Of a DNA stretch of 64,000 nt, positions 20,301 to 28,581 are shown in pieces; position 1 is the first letter of the stretch, and every line of letters begins with the position of its first letter. The DNA is from Leptomonas pyrrhocoris. Taxonomy: Eukaryota > Euglenozoa > Kinetoplastea > Trypanosomatida > Trypanosomatidae. The notes beneath the pieces were generated by a model. The model was not told the DNA's origin. It saw nothing but the letters and a program-made list of their open reading frames with translations, and searched no databases. The stretch is from NCBI RefSeq assembly GCF_001293395.1, contig NW_015438359.1, positions 620,001 to 684,000 of the forward strand, written 5' to 3'. The translations under genes were made by a program, and so were the position numbers.

Positions 20301-21154
20301 GGTGCTGACTCCAATAGCGGCGGCGGCACCGGATTAGCTGAGGTCTGTGGAGACGCCACAGCCAGCTCAGCCGGTGGCGGGTAAAAAACATTACGGGTGA
20401 CGTGCGAGGCGGCGGTGTGCGACGACAGCCGACGTGCGGCGCGTGACGTCAGATGAGCGCATTCCTCCTTCAGTGTCTCCGTCAGGCCTGCACGATGAGG
20501 AGACGCAGGTGTGCTGTGTCGCGGAGCTGTCTCTACTATAGGGGTTTGATGGATAGAAGGCGATCGAGAGCGCTTGTGTGAGACCTCCCTGCTAACGTAG
20601 TCGTCATCACCGGCCGGCGCAAAGCTATTCGACATCGCACACACCTGAGAATCAGTGGCCTTCCCGTTGTTGTTGCATGCTGCTCCGGCAGCGGCACTCG
20701 TGGGGGGCACCGTTGAGACAGAGAAGTCACCCCCGCCACTACCGTCGTCGCGGCGAGATCCACGGCGCAGATGATTGGCGCTGAAGTGCCCGCTGAGTAC
20801 GCCTCTGTGGGCCAGCATCGAATGCACGGTGCTGGCACGCGCTGACGTCTGTGCCGGTGACCCCGTAGTGCTGTTATCGCTGTTCGCGGTGGAGGTGCAT
20901 CGCTGTGTCGACTTGCGGGGAGAGGACTTTCGATGCTTCAGCGTTGAGTTTGCTTGCTGCGTCGATTCAGGCGCAACGGCGGCTGAAGCTGTCGTGGAAG
21001 GCACCGATCGCCGCCCTTTCACACGAGCAGCGGTCGTATGAGAGGCAGCCGACGCCACGGCTGCGGTGAAGGAGGCTGTCGTGTCAGGTGGTGCGTGACC
21101 TCCGCTGGGCCGTGGTGCGTGGAAGCCTTTGGTGGCGACGACGGTGCGCCGCAT
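14396..21154 (-). CDS. POLQ/HELQ-type superfamily 2 DNA helicase, no polymerase domain (2252 aa)
   Basis: Large nuclear-type DNA helicase. Residues 1 to about 1270 are low-complexity (Ser, Pro, Ala, Thr) and probably disordered. The helicase begins near residue 1280 with a Q-motif-like 'LYDWQHELL', then Walker A 'LPTSGGKT' (about 1315), DEIH (about 1413), 'GMSATVPNLS' (about 1515), and motif VI 'QMCGRAGRAG' (about 1750). A low-complexity insert interrupts the region between DEIH and SAT. A winged-helix/ratchet-like region and a helix-hairpin-helix-like 'PPRARALWNAGFKKL' near the end match the POLQ/HELQ branch. The protein stops soon after, with no family A polymerase motifs. Annotations of trypanosomatid genomes include separate POLQ helicase and polymerase proteins, and this fits the former; HELQ is the alternative. 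POLQ acts in microsatellite end joining, HELQ in fork repair. A splice acceptor at 21319-21320 supports the start. Confidence 0.85.
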   Translation of the reverse strand: MRRTVVATKGFHAPRPSGGHAPPDTTASFTAAVASAASHTTAARVKGRRSVPSTTASAAVAPESTQQANSTLKHRKSSPRKSTQRCTSTANSDNSTTGSPAQTSARASTVHSMLAHRGVLSGHFSANHLRRGSRRDDGSGGGDFSVSTVPPTSAAAGAACNNNGKATDSQVCAMSNSFAPAGDDDYVSREVSHKRSRSPSIHQTPIVETAPRHSTPASPHRAGLTETLKEECAHLTSRAARRLSSHTAASHVTRNVFYPPPAELAVASPQTSANPVPPPLLESAPHIASANFPSAVAHDYCGEFATPGVREHGLLAVPPASHRPMARQEVSPSESIPYTTDFHTRESEMAPISREGQIADAGGSNSPPRASAEAETASSWGTTSQPRTCFLSALAHQQREQQMHVSAFTPAALSNSPYTEPSLPSLSAFSHVAPTPPAASSRLLLPLPPPQPLQLRQEMPSHEHSAASPRPPQQKLDFSQVSSSRERSLLPNSPGASPPLSPAIPITAARETTAVRSAGGGRGIGPVAKEGDLEVPTAADFNAATEAVPHQGGVEPPRPSIPPRFLHTATTTASISFCSEKKDASAPCSFTDARSRNDVGVSAAGVGLVLPAAEDEPPESDEALQREIEEDWRLSMDVAFTPSGAGSGAPPVFSQSSLLHEEEEREVREGNGGDGGEVGLGVGHETKRSTVAVDSSLPGSTAVHGTDAAVGLHSRADIAFVGPPLPPSPHASSSKNADTPVMDLFSELAFNSSSTGAADPAYLPPPQQSPSSWPILAGPLPYVPAPLTKDKGEKPLLAVAAAGSSAGGGRHRTVFSFSSRTAATVASVPLAESPPSASCPCSEKEENGHADRIPTSSATPTSHPGEDVAPLVDADLRERAVVLPTLLGVPLPDSENTEGLVETCASEMPARGEAAHETPATAPDTSAGPTAPAAAAASMEDGGHASTLGSVSGGAPPPPPPQTVADAPPVSTSANAFTTPPPPPFLPSAKATFAQVGTSPLRLLPSTTAPLRPARTCFTLHFGPSAASTTTAAQSTYTNPPATMDSSSSNGITLPLSQSADVAPLTSSSATTTSVAESFVVTGLVPAVASAAPARLPLCASAPRRENARLPTPPTCETFPPATAPSDVVRHLPYRLPSDLPATDLAQLHGCAAPPQEGNAAAGFDAENSGANTEESHTEHSLPLPDPLPRNRIIIGRDAGPLHPSPLHPPAATTECSLTNSPSTTNVQNNSYTNTTGMPGDEEHSSAAQSAHLRGLSIPLLRSAPPVDLFYDLPRSVGDFYAARRGVRQLYDWQHELLSEPEVRRGRSFIYSLPTSGGKTLVAELSLLRCVLNRRQSCFLVLPFVSLAEEKTLALEPLAALFDFRVDGHYGSSGRFPLCEAPAMYVCTIEKANSLLNYMLEEGRTAEIGAVVVDEIHMVGESRRGATLELFLSKLLMIDEARQMQRAEAQQQHHVSDQHGTTTCAVTPAEAWTENAGTAYDAEDDGVEMTEQQERGQQAGEEPFADPGPLQIIGMSATVPNLSTIAKWLHAACFERDFRPVPLRAYSVVGGLVLRDGQRNERNLSGSSVQQHLLELATEEPDASVLVFCASRQQCVDTAKGIVGFMRAQAIAGQQLPSLPGSSLPPAAPPFSVLGVPFPDVTTKSAVFSVPAQGSLAMKSLLADLAALAHYEASQLSEIVPHGVAFHHGGLLAEERELIEAAFRRKHIRILCSTSTLAAGVNLPARRVIIKTPYVGRDFLTKARYLQMCGRAGRAGLDPYGESYLLLSKRDQSRGHALMRAAVERCCSQILEDDQTLTRSLLECVGVGLVTDSASARRWSSSLLSTHAVGPVDGVWRKHVAAASFQDGVGGITCVPTAPSAAFADSAAGTVAHQTVSTTDEESEGSRSVPVPAPSTLSTPLTAVPVAALESMVCASLDTLARCGLVSVTQAHAADDEEYAEGEGIGGKGAVVDAAHCTSAASAVGEGRNRDVQVRVTPFGSSSVRSCFSVEEALLLREELDELRHTGLILSDDLHLCYFLTPLREVGTCDWELLRLMMSRMSDSRQRIASLLGVDPYFIDQQAMGLGGPMQATEEGRRRLFTAKRFYVALMLADVLAEVPMATVEQQYNVNRGQLQNLMRSASMFSSSITSFCHAMEWYSLEAVLSSFVKRLGFGVKPDLLPLMEMRNMQPPRARALWNAGFKKLSLIAAADADDMVAKVKQMNPPEMMSAKFFTKRSALMVIREAHLTLQSQIKEKKGELQELVLRGRATR

Positions 21155-21318
21155 GGTGGGTCAGCGTCGCACAAAGTTATTTTTCTTTCTTTGGGATGGG
21201 ATCTAACTGGTTAGGATGTACACGATGCGTGATTGCATACGTCTGTAGATGGATGTTCGCGAAAACAGAAAGAGGGAAAACAAGGAAGAAAAATGCGGCA
21301 CTTGCAGCACTTACTTCT

Positions 21319-21334
21319 CTGAAAAAAAAAAGGG
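21319..21334 (-). promoter_or_regulatory. Putative trans-splice acceptor for the POLQ-type helicase
   Basis: On the minus strand CCC followed by ten T and CAG, with AG at plus-strand 21319-21320, about 165 bases upstream of the ATG at 21154. Textbook composition for a trypanosomatid acceptor. Confidence 0.55.
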
Positions 21335-23370
21335 TTCCAGTAAAAAGAGAGGCGAATGCGTAGAGACCCACTCAAATGGTGTTTGTTGTTGATTTGCTAG
21401 AAGTGCGTCCGTATATCACTCCTTCTCGTGCTGCGTTGCAGAGGCAAGGCGGGTGGAAAGAAGCATGGAATGAGATCTCACGTGTGTGATGGGCAGGCGG
21501 GCGGGTGGGTGCCAGTTGCCTCTGTACTTTCATTCTCGGAGCGCTGTGCAGGGATGGGGGAATGCTTTTTCCCGTTTTCCTTTCTGTTTTTCAGCTCTAA
21601 AGCAACACAATCTAAAAAAAAAAGAAGCAGAGGAACCGTAGAGCTGTTGCTTTTCTTTAGCAGAAACGTCCACAAGCGGCTCAACACAACCGCAAGTGAG
21701 AAAACCTACTCTCCTTCCTCTTCCAGCTGCTCGGACCATAGGAGAGAGGTGGGAGAAAGAGAAGACGAATTAAGAGTGGAAATGTGCGGCAGAACGCTGC
21801 TTAAGCCAGGCGGCAGCCGAAAAACCGTAACGTACATGTATGACTGTGTATTCGCTTCAGAGGAAGATAAAGGGGGGGGGGGCAAGAAAGAACGAGATCA
21901 AGCGGGAAAGAAAGGTGGTACGCCTAAGAGCAGCTGCGAGTTGCGTTCAGCGAAGTCAGCGCACGATGTTGACGCTGAGAGACTTCTTCTTGCTTTACAT
22001 CTTCTAATAGTCGGACTGAAAACCGGAAGCAGTTCGCACATGACATACACGTTCCAGTTCCTCTTCCCTTCTCCGCCAGAGGTCTTGCATTCAGCTCGTG
22101 CGTGCAGCAGCAAGAACGGCATGCCGTATCCACATCTTCGGATCGCTTGTACGTCTCTGCAGCCTTTCTTGGCAGCAGCGTAAAAGGAGAAACAGAGGAA
22201 AAACACAAAGAGCGCAAAAAGCCACAAGGCGGAAAGAAGAAGACGGAAGATTATCCCGCAGTAAAAGAAATAGAAAGGGGAACGCAACGGCTCACTGTCC
22301 AGCTTTGAAAGAAAGAAAAAACAGCCGACACCTTTTGTTGAGCCTGCGACAACAAGTAGAAAAGAACAAAGAGAGAAGGTTTTGAAGGGAAAAAGAAGAA
22401 GAGGAAAATGCGATGTCAAGGATCAGAGTTTTCTTCATCCAGTGGTCACCGTTCAACTGTGTGTGTGTGTCTGTGTGTGTGGACGGACTTGTGCGTGTAG
22501 TTATCCGCACCGCACTGACTCTTTCTCTCCCACCTCCCTTAACGACGTTATTCGCTAGCGCATAGGCCACAGCACGGATGTACACGCGCACTGCCACGCC
22601 TTTGCTGTCGTTGTAGAGTTTATCGTCTTACTTTACTCCTTTAACCGCTGAGAGAACGAGAGAAGGGGAGAGAGACGACACACAACAGAGGAAGAACACA
22701 TCCGTTCTTCGTCCTTCTCTCTCCCCCTTCTTCGTTTCCCTCCCTCTCTCCACCTCTTGCAGTTCCGCTACGACCCTTCTCGCTCACTCACGGCGGTCGC
22801 GCCGCATACAGGCAAGCAAGAAAACATGAAAAAACGCGGGTCACATGCGCTACGCCACTTTAAGTACAGAAAGAAAGGCATGCCACTTTTCCCATCAAGG
22901 TGCAGAGGCATATGTTTGCCTCTGAAAAACATAACCGCACCGCATTGAGTGGGCGACATGAAATGTGGAGAAACCGAAGCAATGATGGTAATGATCAACT
23001 CATGTGTGGCAGCCACACACACACGCACGTACTTAAACTGAAGTGCTAAGCAGCACCAACAACAAATGCAGATATACTTCTATCACGCAAGGAAAAGTGA
23101 AAAGATGAGAAACCAAACAGGAAAAAAAATACCATTGGGCTAGACCAAGTTAAACGAGAAACAAGCACTAGACATACCACAACAAGGAAAGCATTGTATG
23201 AATATTTCGAAAAGACGGCAGTGCATTGAAGTTCAATACGAAAAGGTCGCGTTTTTGAGGTGACGCTGTTGTTCGTCATAGACATCGAGTTGAGAGAGGC
23301 GGAGTCGGGCACTTCACGTCAGTAATCTCCTTTTTTTTAATAGTTGATCAGGCTCCTCCACGATTAACTC

Positions 23371-23410
23371 GTGTGCTCTGCGGGGAGTTCAAGCACGTCG
23401 CAGAGCACGC
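23371..23410. repeat. Inverted repeat (10-bp perfect stem, 16-base loop)
   Basis: GTGCTCTGCG at 23373-23382 is the exact reverse complement of CGCAGAGCAC at 23399-23408. Read on the plus strand the stem extends two more pairs outward (one G-U) and one wobble pair inward. It opens a GC-richer patch inside an otherwise AT/purine-rich gap. Confidence 0.75.
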
Positions 23411-23826
23411 AGCCCGGCGGACGTCAGCGGGTGTATGTGCGAGGGCGTCTTACGGGGTTTAACCTCCCCCGCTCCCTCGCTCTCTCTGCTCGCGTTCGAA
23501 AGTACTTCTCAGTCACGCGCGTCGAGTCCCCTCATCAGCCGCAGAGGACGCAAGAGCGATTCGGGAGGAGGCGCCAAGACCCGCTTCGCAGGCCGACATG
23601 TAGAGCAAAGAGGAGCCGAGCATCATCATCATAATCGTGGTGGCAGCATACGTACATGCAACCAACGAATTTGCCGTATTGTCCCTAATGCACCATCAAA
23701 GCAAAGAAATGAAAAAGGTAATTCATTTTTGAAAGGACAGAGCAGATAATTATAGAAGAAGAAAGAAGGGGGTCAGCAGCCGATGGCGACGGCTGACAGT
23801 AAGAGGAAAGCAATATAAATACATAA

Positions 23827-23845
23827 ATATATATATATATATATA
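23827..23845. repeat. (AT)n microsatellite
   Basis: About nine AT units within an AT-rich stretch of the gap between the helicase and thioredoxin-like genes. Confidence 0.8.
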
Positions 23846-24293
23846 AATACAGGAGAATTAGAGCAGGTGTCGAAGCAAACAGACAAACAAAAAAGAGAGA
23901 GAGCTGACCAAATCAGCTACAGTTAACAGCAGCCAGTCCGTCGCTCTCGTCGACAGCGCGCAGACGCTGAAGTGCTAACGAAGATGCACAATACTACTAG
24001 CAACAGTAACACGACGCAAACCATGAAGGAGCGAAAAGAGAAAGATGGGACGGTCGTACCAAACGGCAGCGCGGCGAGTCAAAGAGGACAACGTAGACAT
24101 CGAAGCGGAACGAAAAAAAAAAGAGAAACGGCGGAAGTGCACAGCAGCAGCGGCGAAATCAAGTCTAGGAGAGCATCGCTTGTGCCGCTTCGAGCTCGTA
24201 TCTTTTTCGTTTTTCACCGTCTCTTCCACTGCAGCGGCAGAAGCGTCCCTCCCCACCTCACCCCACCCCCTCTTCACCCTTTCCCCCGCTTCG

Positions 24294-25745
24294 TCACTCA
24301 CGGGATCGCTTGTAGGAACTGGCGGCCGTGACAACAGGCGCTGCGGTCGCCGATGCTGTGGCCACCGCCGTCGCCGCCCGGCCACCGCCCTTCAACTCCG
24401 CCGCGTCATCCTCCTCATCCACCTCCTCCCCGCCATCTTCGCTCTCCCGCACGGCGTCACTCAACGACCCCGCCGCCGCCGCTCCGCCTTCGGCAGCCAT
24501 CCGTCGCACCTCCGCCTCTAGCGAAAAGGGCAACGCCGCAGCTCGTGCGTCGTGCAAGGAGGCGTAGAGGCTCTCTCGCGCCTCGGCGGTCGCGTCAGCG
24601 CGTGTGAACGCTGCATAGGCCTGCGTGGCCGCCTCGTAGCCCTCGCTGCCCTCCTCCATCACCGTCATTAACTCGTCGATAGACAGCTTCGAGGCGACGC
24701 TCGAGACCTCTTCCATTATGTGCGGCGTGCACGCGACGAGCTCACCTGATGGGAGGCAGTGATGGCAGATGAAACTGACCAGCCGAATTGGCAGGCGCTC
24801 CCCGGTGAACACGACCGGCTTGTAGGAGGGGGGAGGGTAGGCAACGAGGGACGGCACCACTTGTTCCCGTTCCGCCACTGGCCATTCCTCCTGCGTAAAG
24901 TCGTTGTCGTCGATGTTTGCAGCGACAAACGGGAAAGCGAAAGAGACGTTGCCCGACGGGTGCTCGGCGTGACGGGCCGCCACCAGTCGAATTAGGTTCA
25001 CCAGCGCCTCAATGAGCATCAACACACCGGGGCAGCAAGGGCAGCGGTAGCTCCAGAAGACGCAGAGGGCACCGCAGGTAGGAGTGGCGGTGCTGCAGCT
25101 TCCGAGCCCTGACGTCGTGGCGGTGTCCGCCTGCGTGATTCCAATCAGGCGTGGAAATGTGGAAGTCACTGCGGCACGTCCCTCGCACAGCACCGCACCG
25201 TGCGTTGGCTCAAATACGTCGTGTGGCGGAGGAGCTGCGCCCTGGCGGCACCGCGGCTCCGATCCACGACCGACTCGAATCAAAAATTCTACCGTTGCCT
25301 TTGTGAGGGCTGCGGCCGTGGTGGCGGGCATGTCAGCGCTGATTCTCCCTTGCAAGTCCATCACAAAGGAGTGCTCATCGTCGTCGTCGCGCATGTCAAG
25401 GACGGCGAGAAAAGGAACGCGGCCAAAGACGGCCATGCACTTCTGCGCCATTTGCTGGTTCTCCTCGCTTGTGAAGGTGACGTGTGGCATGTCTGTCGGC
25501 GCACAGCACTGCTCCGTGGCGGCGCCTCCCTTCGCTACACCGGTGAAGGCCTTCACCACTGCGGCGTTGCGGCACGCCTCATCCACGAGCTGCTTCACCG
25601 GATCGATGAGGGCCGCCTCGCCGACCAGGACGATGCACTTGCTGCAGTTCAGCTGCTCACAGATGTCGTGCGTAAACTCCGCCCACGCTGGGGCGGTGGA
25701 GGGCGTGGGCGTGGGCGTGGAGTCCATGAATGGAGGGAAGTGCAA
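24294..25745 (-). CDS. Thioredoxin-fold/PDI-like protein with CPCC motif (483 aa)
   Basis: Not matched to a named family member, but it has thioredoxin-fold features. Residues about 20-165 read like a redox-inactive thioredoxin domain ending 'VEFLIRVGRGSEP', reminiscent of the FL-x-G-x-x-x-P linker that joins b' to a' domains in protein disulfide isomerases. Residues about 205-320 look like a second domain whose active-site position is 'FWSYRCPCCPG' (Cys near 232-235) instead of WCGHC, followed by a helix and the 'VVPSLVAYPP' strand and cis-proline region. The C-terminal third is helical, then acidic/Ala-rich low complexity ending KRSRE. There is no ER signal peptide and no KDEL-type signal, so a cytosolic place is more likely. 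The start may be 25745 or the in-frame Met7 at 25727. The gene is firm; the redox role is inferred. Confidence 0.7.
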   Translation of the reverse strand: MHFPPFMDSTPTPTPSTAPAWAEFTHDICEQLNCSKCIVLVGEAALIDPVKQLVDEACRNAAVVKAFTGVAKGGAATEQCCAPTDMPHVTFTSEENQQMAQKCMAVFGRVPFLAVLDMRDDDDEHSFVMDLQGRISADMPATTAAALTKATVEFLIRVGRGSEPRCRQGAAPPPHDVFEPTHGAVLCEGRAAVTSTFPRLIGITQADTATTSGLGSCSTATPTCGALCVFWSYRCPCCPGVLMLIEALVNLIRLVAARHAEHPSGNVSFAFPFVAANIDDNDFTQEEWPVAEREQVVPSLVAYPPPSYKPVVFTGERLPIRLVSFICHHCLPSGELVACTPHIMEEVSSVASKLSIDELMTVMEEGSEGYEAATQAYAAFTRADATAEARESLYASLHDARAAALPFSLEAEVRRMAAEGGAAAAGSLSDAVRESEDGGEEVDEEDDAAELKGGGRAATAVATASATAAPVVTAASSYKRSRE

Positions 25746-28581
25746 GAGTCACGAGGAGTGGGGTGTTAGAGGGTCTGCAAGCACGCCTTGTTGATTCCCT
25801 TGCGTGCTCCACCGTGCGTGTGTGCGGGTGCGGGTGCAGCCTCCGCCGTTCAGCACGTCCCACAACAACAGGAGAGAGAAAAAAGGTAAGAGGTGTGTAA
25901 ATACGGAGCTGGGAGCTTTCGCAGCGTTTTATGTTTCTCGTTGTATGAATGAAGGGGAGGGGGGAGGGGGTCAGGAGACCGCCTTCCTTTTCTGCCGTGG
26001 AGGTTGGTGGAATATCGGGAGAAGTATTAGCCCTAAAGAAGAAAAGAAGAGTCCCAAGGCGGAGGCGATTGTTATTATTATCGAGTGTTTCGGTTAGTTA
26101 CGCGAGAGAAGCCACACGCCGACGGTCAAGTACCGCACTAAAAAGAAAATAAATAACGCCAAAAGTAGAAAAAAAAAGCTCCGTTGTTACTCAAAGAAAA
26201 GGGAGGAAAGAGAAGTCGCGTCTTTGGAAAAAGAAGAATGAAAAAACGACGACGACTTCTCCCTTCTCCGATTCTCGCTGTCGGTGACAGAGGCGCTGCA
26301 GCCGCGCAGCTATTTGATTGTATTCAGTCTATTAAACACGCACAAGGACGCTCACTCTCTCTCCCTCGCAGGTTCTCCTTTCACCTTCTCGAAGGCAAGT
26401 CTTGAAGATATATAAATTTCGTTTGTGAGCGTATGTGCAAAAATAGAAGACTTCGCTGCTCCGTTTGTGTCGCGCTCAGCGAGATCCCTTCGCAGGGGTC
26501 CTTCACCAGACGCGTCTGGCGCACGACGTCGGTGCGGATAAGCGATGGCGTGCAGGACAGAAAAACAAGCGGCACTGGAGATCGAACGCTTTTAAAGGAG
26601 AAAAGACGAAGCACGAGGAGCTGGTAAACAAAACAGGAAACTACAGGGAAAGTATTAAACACAGAGAACAAAACAAAAATTACATCCACTACGTATACAG
26701 GTAGCCCTCGCACTATCCTCACCGATCCGGAGGAGCACAACAAGAAGACCAGAAGGAAAATAAAGAGAAAAGAAAAGTCAGCAACTTGGCAAACGCAAAA
26801 GAGAAGAGAAAAATATCCGTTGCGCAGCAGGAATCAGAAGAAGACGCGAAACGTCGCCGTCGTCTCCCGAAAAAAAAAAAAGGGCGTGCGACAAGATGAA
26901 GAAAAGCAAAAAAAAAGTCAACAGCGAAAACGGGGAAAATTTAAGAATATAGGACTACTCAGCACACGTATGAAAATGTGCAAGATGAAGGGGAGAATTC
27001 GCCGTTTAGCCAGCGTAGCGCAACGGCAACGGTTGGCGAAAGGAAATCACACAGCATTAATAATAAAGACCGAAGGGGAGAATGGGAGAAGAAGAAGTGA
27101 GGTGGCGTCATTGCAGTGAATCCGTACGAGCTGTAAAACCACAGAACAGAAAGCATGCCATTGCATAAAGCTGGCACACATTGATGAGGGAGCTCGTGCC
27201 GCATCGCTTGTCTGACCGCCAAGGGGAGAGGGGGGGGGGGAGAGAGGGGCAGGGATCCGGCGAGCTCGAGGGAAGCAACCAATGGGTGTGCGTGTTCCTG
27301 TGGCAGTGCGTCAGCACCGAGAGTTGTAGGCCTATGCATTTTCTTCTACTCCTTTTTTTGTTCGTTTGCCGTGGGCGTAACTTTGACTCCACAGCAGCTG
27401 TGGATTAATAAGTAAACAAACACCGCAAAGCGAAAACCTTACTAACCAAAACGAAAAAAGAGGTGGTTAGGAGAACACTGCATGGAACGAGAGAGCGCAA
27501 TGAAATACCCATTACTGTTTCGTTTTCCCGTCCCATTCATCGAACAACGACGATCTTCTCCTCAGTTGTTGTTTCTTGGCGTTCGGGTGATACACCGACA
27601 ACTCGGGCAGCCGTGAAGATCGTGGAATAAAGGAAGAAGCGACAAGTAAACACACTTCAAGAAAAAACAAAAAAGGGAGCATCACATACAGAAAGAAATA
27701 ATAAGAGCACTTCGCCGAAGGCAGCTCGAGGTAAATTGCTGCTGCGTGGCAGATGCGTGCACTTCACTCTCGCAGTCACCCAAATGCGTGCGCAAACGTG
27801 TACGCGACAACAGAAGAGGTACAACACTCACTGAGTCGTGCGATTCAACAATACGCACTGAAAAGGAAAAGAAAAAGAAAGAAAGGAAGAAAGAAACAGG
27901 TATCTTGAATCGGCGAAATCTGCATTGGTTAGGCCAAATGCAAAAATAGTTTATAGATCGCACGTGAAAGAAGTGCCCGACGCCTCCCTTTCTGTCTTTA
28001 CACGGTACCTTTTTCCTCGCTGATGCGCTTCGACATGCTCAAGCGCGCGTGAATAGGAATCGCCATGCAGGAGATTATTATTATTATTTTGCAGTTATTG
28101 GTGCTGTTGACTAGAAGGCGTGTTTCCTGCCAGAGATAAAACAATCAAAACAAGCGCGCAGACGAAAGTGGCGGAGAATCAAGAGACGGCAATGGCACTC
28201 AACTCGGCAGTTGAAAAAACAGTTGAAAAAAAAAGAACGACCAACAACAGATGTTGAGTCGCACTTGGCCGTTGCTCTCAATTCGGTCGGGCAGCACTAA
28301 ATTACATTTGCTTGTGTTTGATGCGCAAACTCCTGCTGACTGCACGTCAAGCAGCAACGCACGTTGTCCTTTGCACGTGTCTTTTTGTAGCTGCTGGGAT
28401 ATCCTCTTCTTTTTTTGAAATCGGCGAGTGTCCAACGGAGTCAGAAACCGCAGCAGCAGACCTTCATCGTACGTGGTTGTGGAGTTGTGCCGATGACGCA
28501 GGTTGTCAAGTCGAAGTGAGTGCGAGCACCCTCCGCGGTCTCCGGCCGAGTTCAACTGCTCCCCCTCTCCCTCGCTCGCTC
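25746..28581. other. 2.8-kb gene-free gap
   Basis: Between the mitochondrial carrier and the thioredoxin-like gene. Rich in purines on the plus strand with several A/G runs (for example 26160-26240, 26740-26940), a G10 run near 27231-27240 and an ATT repeat at 28074-28091. Minus-strand frames at 26381-26743 and 28199-28678 show no domain and pyrimidine-driven composition. No tRNA-like cloverleaf was found by eye. Probably long UTRs. Confidence 0.45.

Larger units (their letters stand above)
21155..24293. other. 3.1-kb gene-free gap with a stable hairpin
   Basis: No supported protein gene. The longest frames, 21428-22183 (plus, 251 codons) and 21898-22419 (minus, 173 codons), consist largely of translated poly-purine/poly-pyrimidine and show no domain. 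The gap includes the helicase's splice acceptor (21319-21334), a TA repeat (23827-23845), and a GC-richer patch at about 23355-23640 that starts with a perfect 10-bp inverted repeat. It is long enough to be a large 3' UTR, to host small RNAs, or to carry a degenerate retroposon, but none of these can be shown here. Confidence 0.45.

Noticed and set aside
21428-22183. 251-codon plus-strand frame in the large gap
   Set aside because: Opposite to all genes in the cluster, rich in Lys/Ser from purine runs, no recognisable motif.
21898-22419. 173-codon minus-strand frame with hydrophobic stretches
   Set aside because: The Phe/Leu runs come from pyrimidine tracts of the UTR; it lacks the GC-rich codon use of the real genes. 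A transcript or peptide would be needed to revive it.
23490-23505. GCGTTCGAAAGT, resembling a tRNA T-arm
   Set aside because: No pairing stem and no cloverleaf in the surrounding 80 bases on either strand.
26381-26743. 120-codon minus-strand frame
   Set aside because: AT-rich, Val/Phe/Leu-rich composition typical of translated UTR, no domain.
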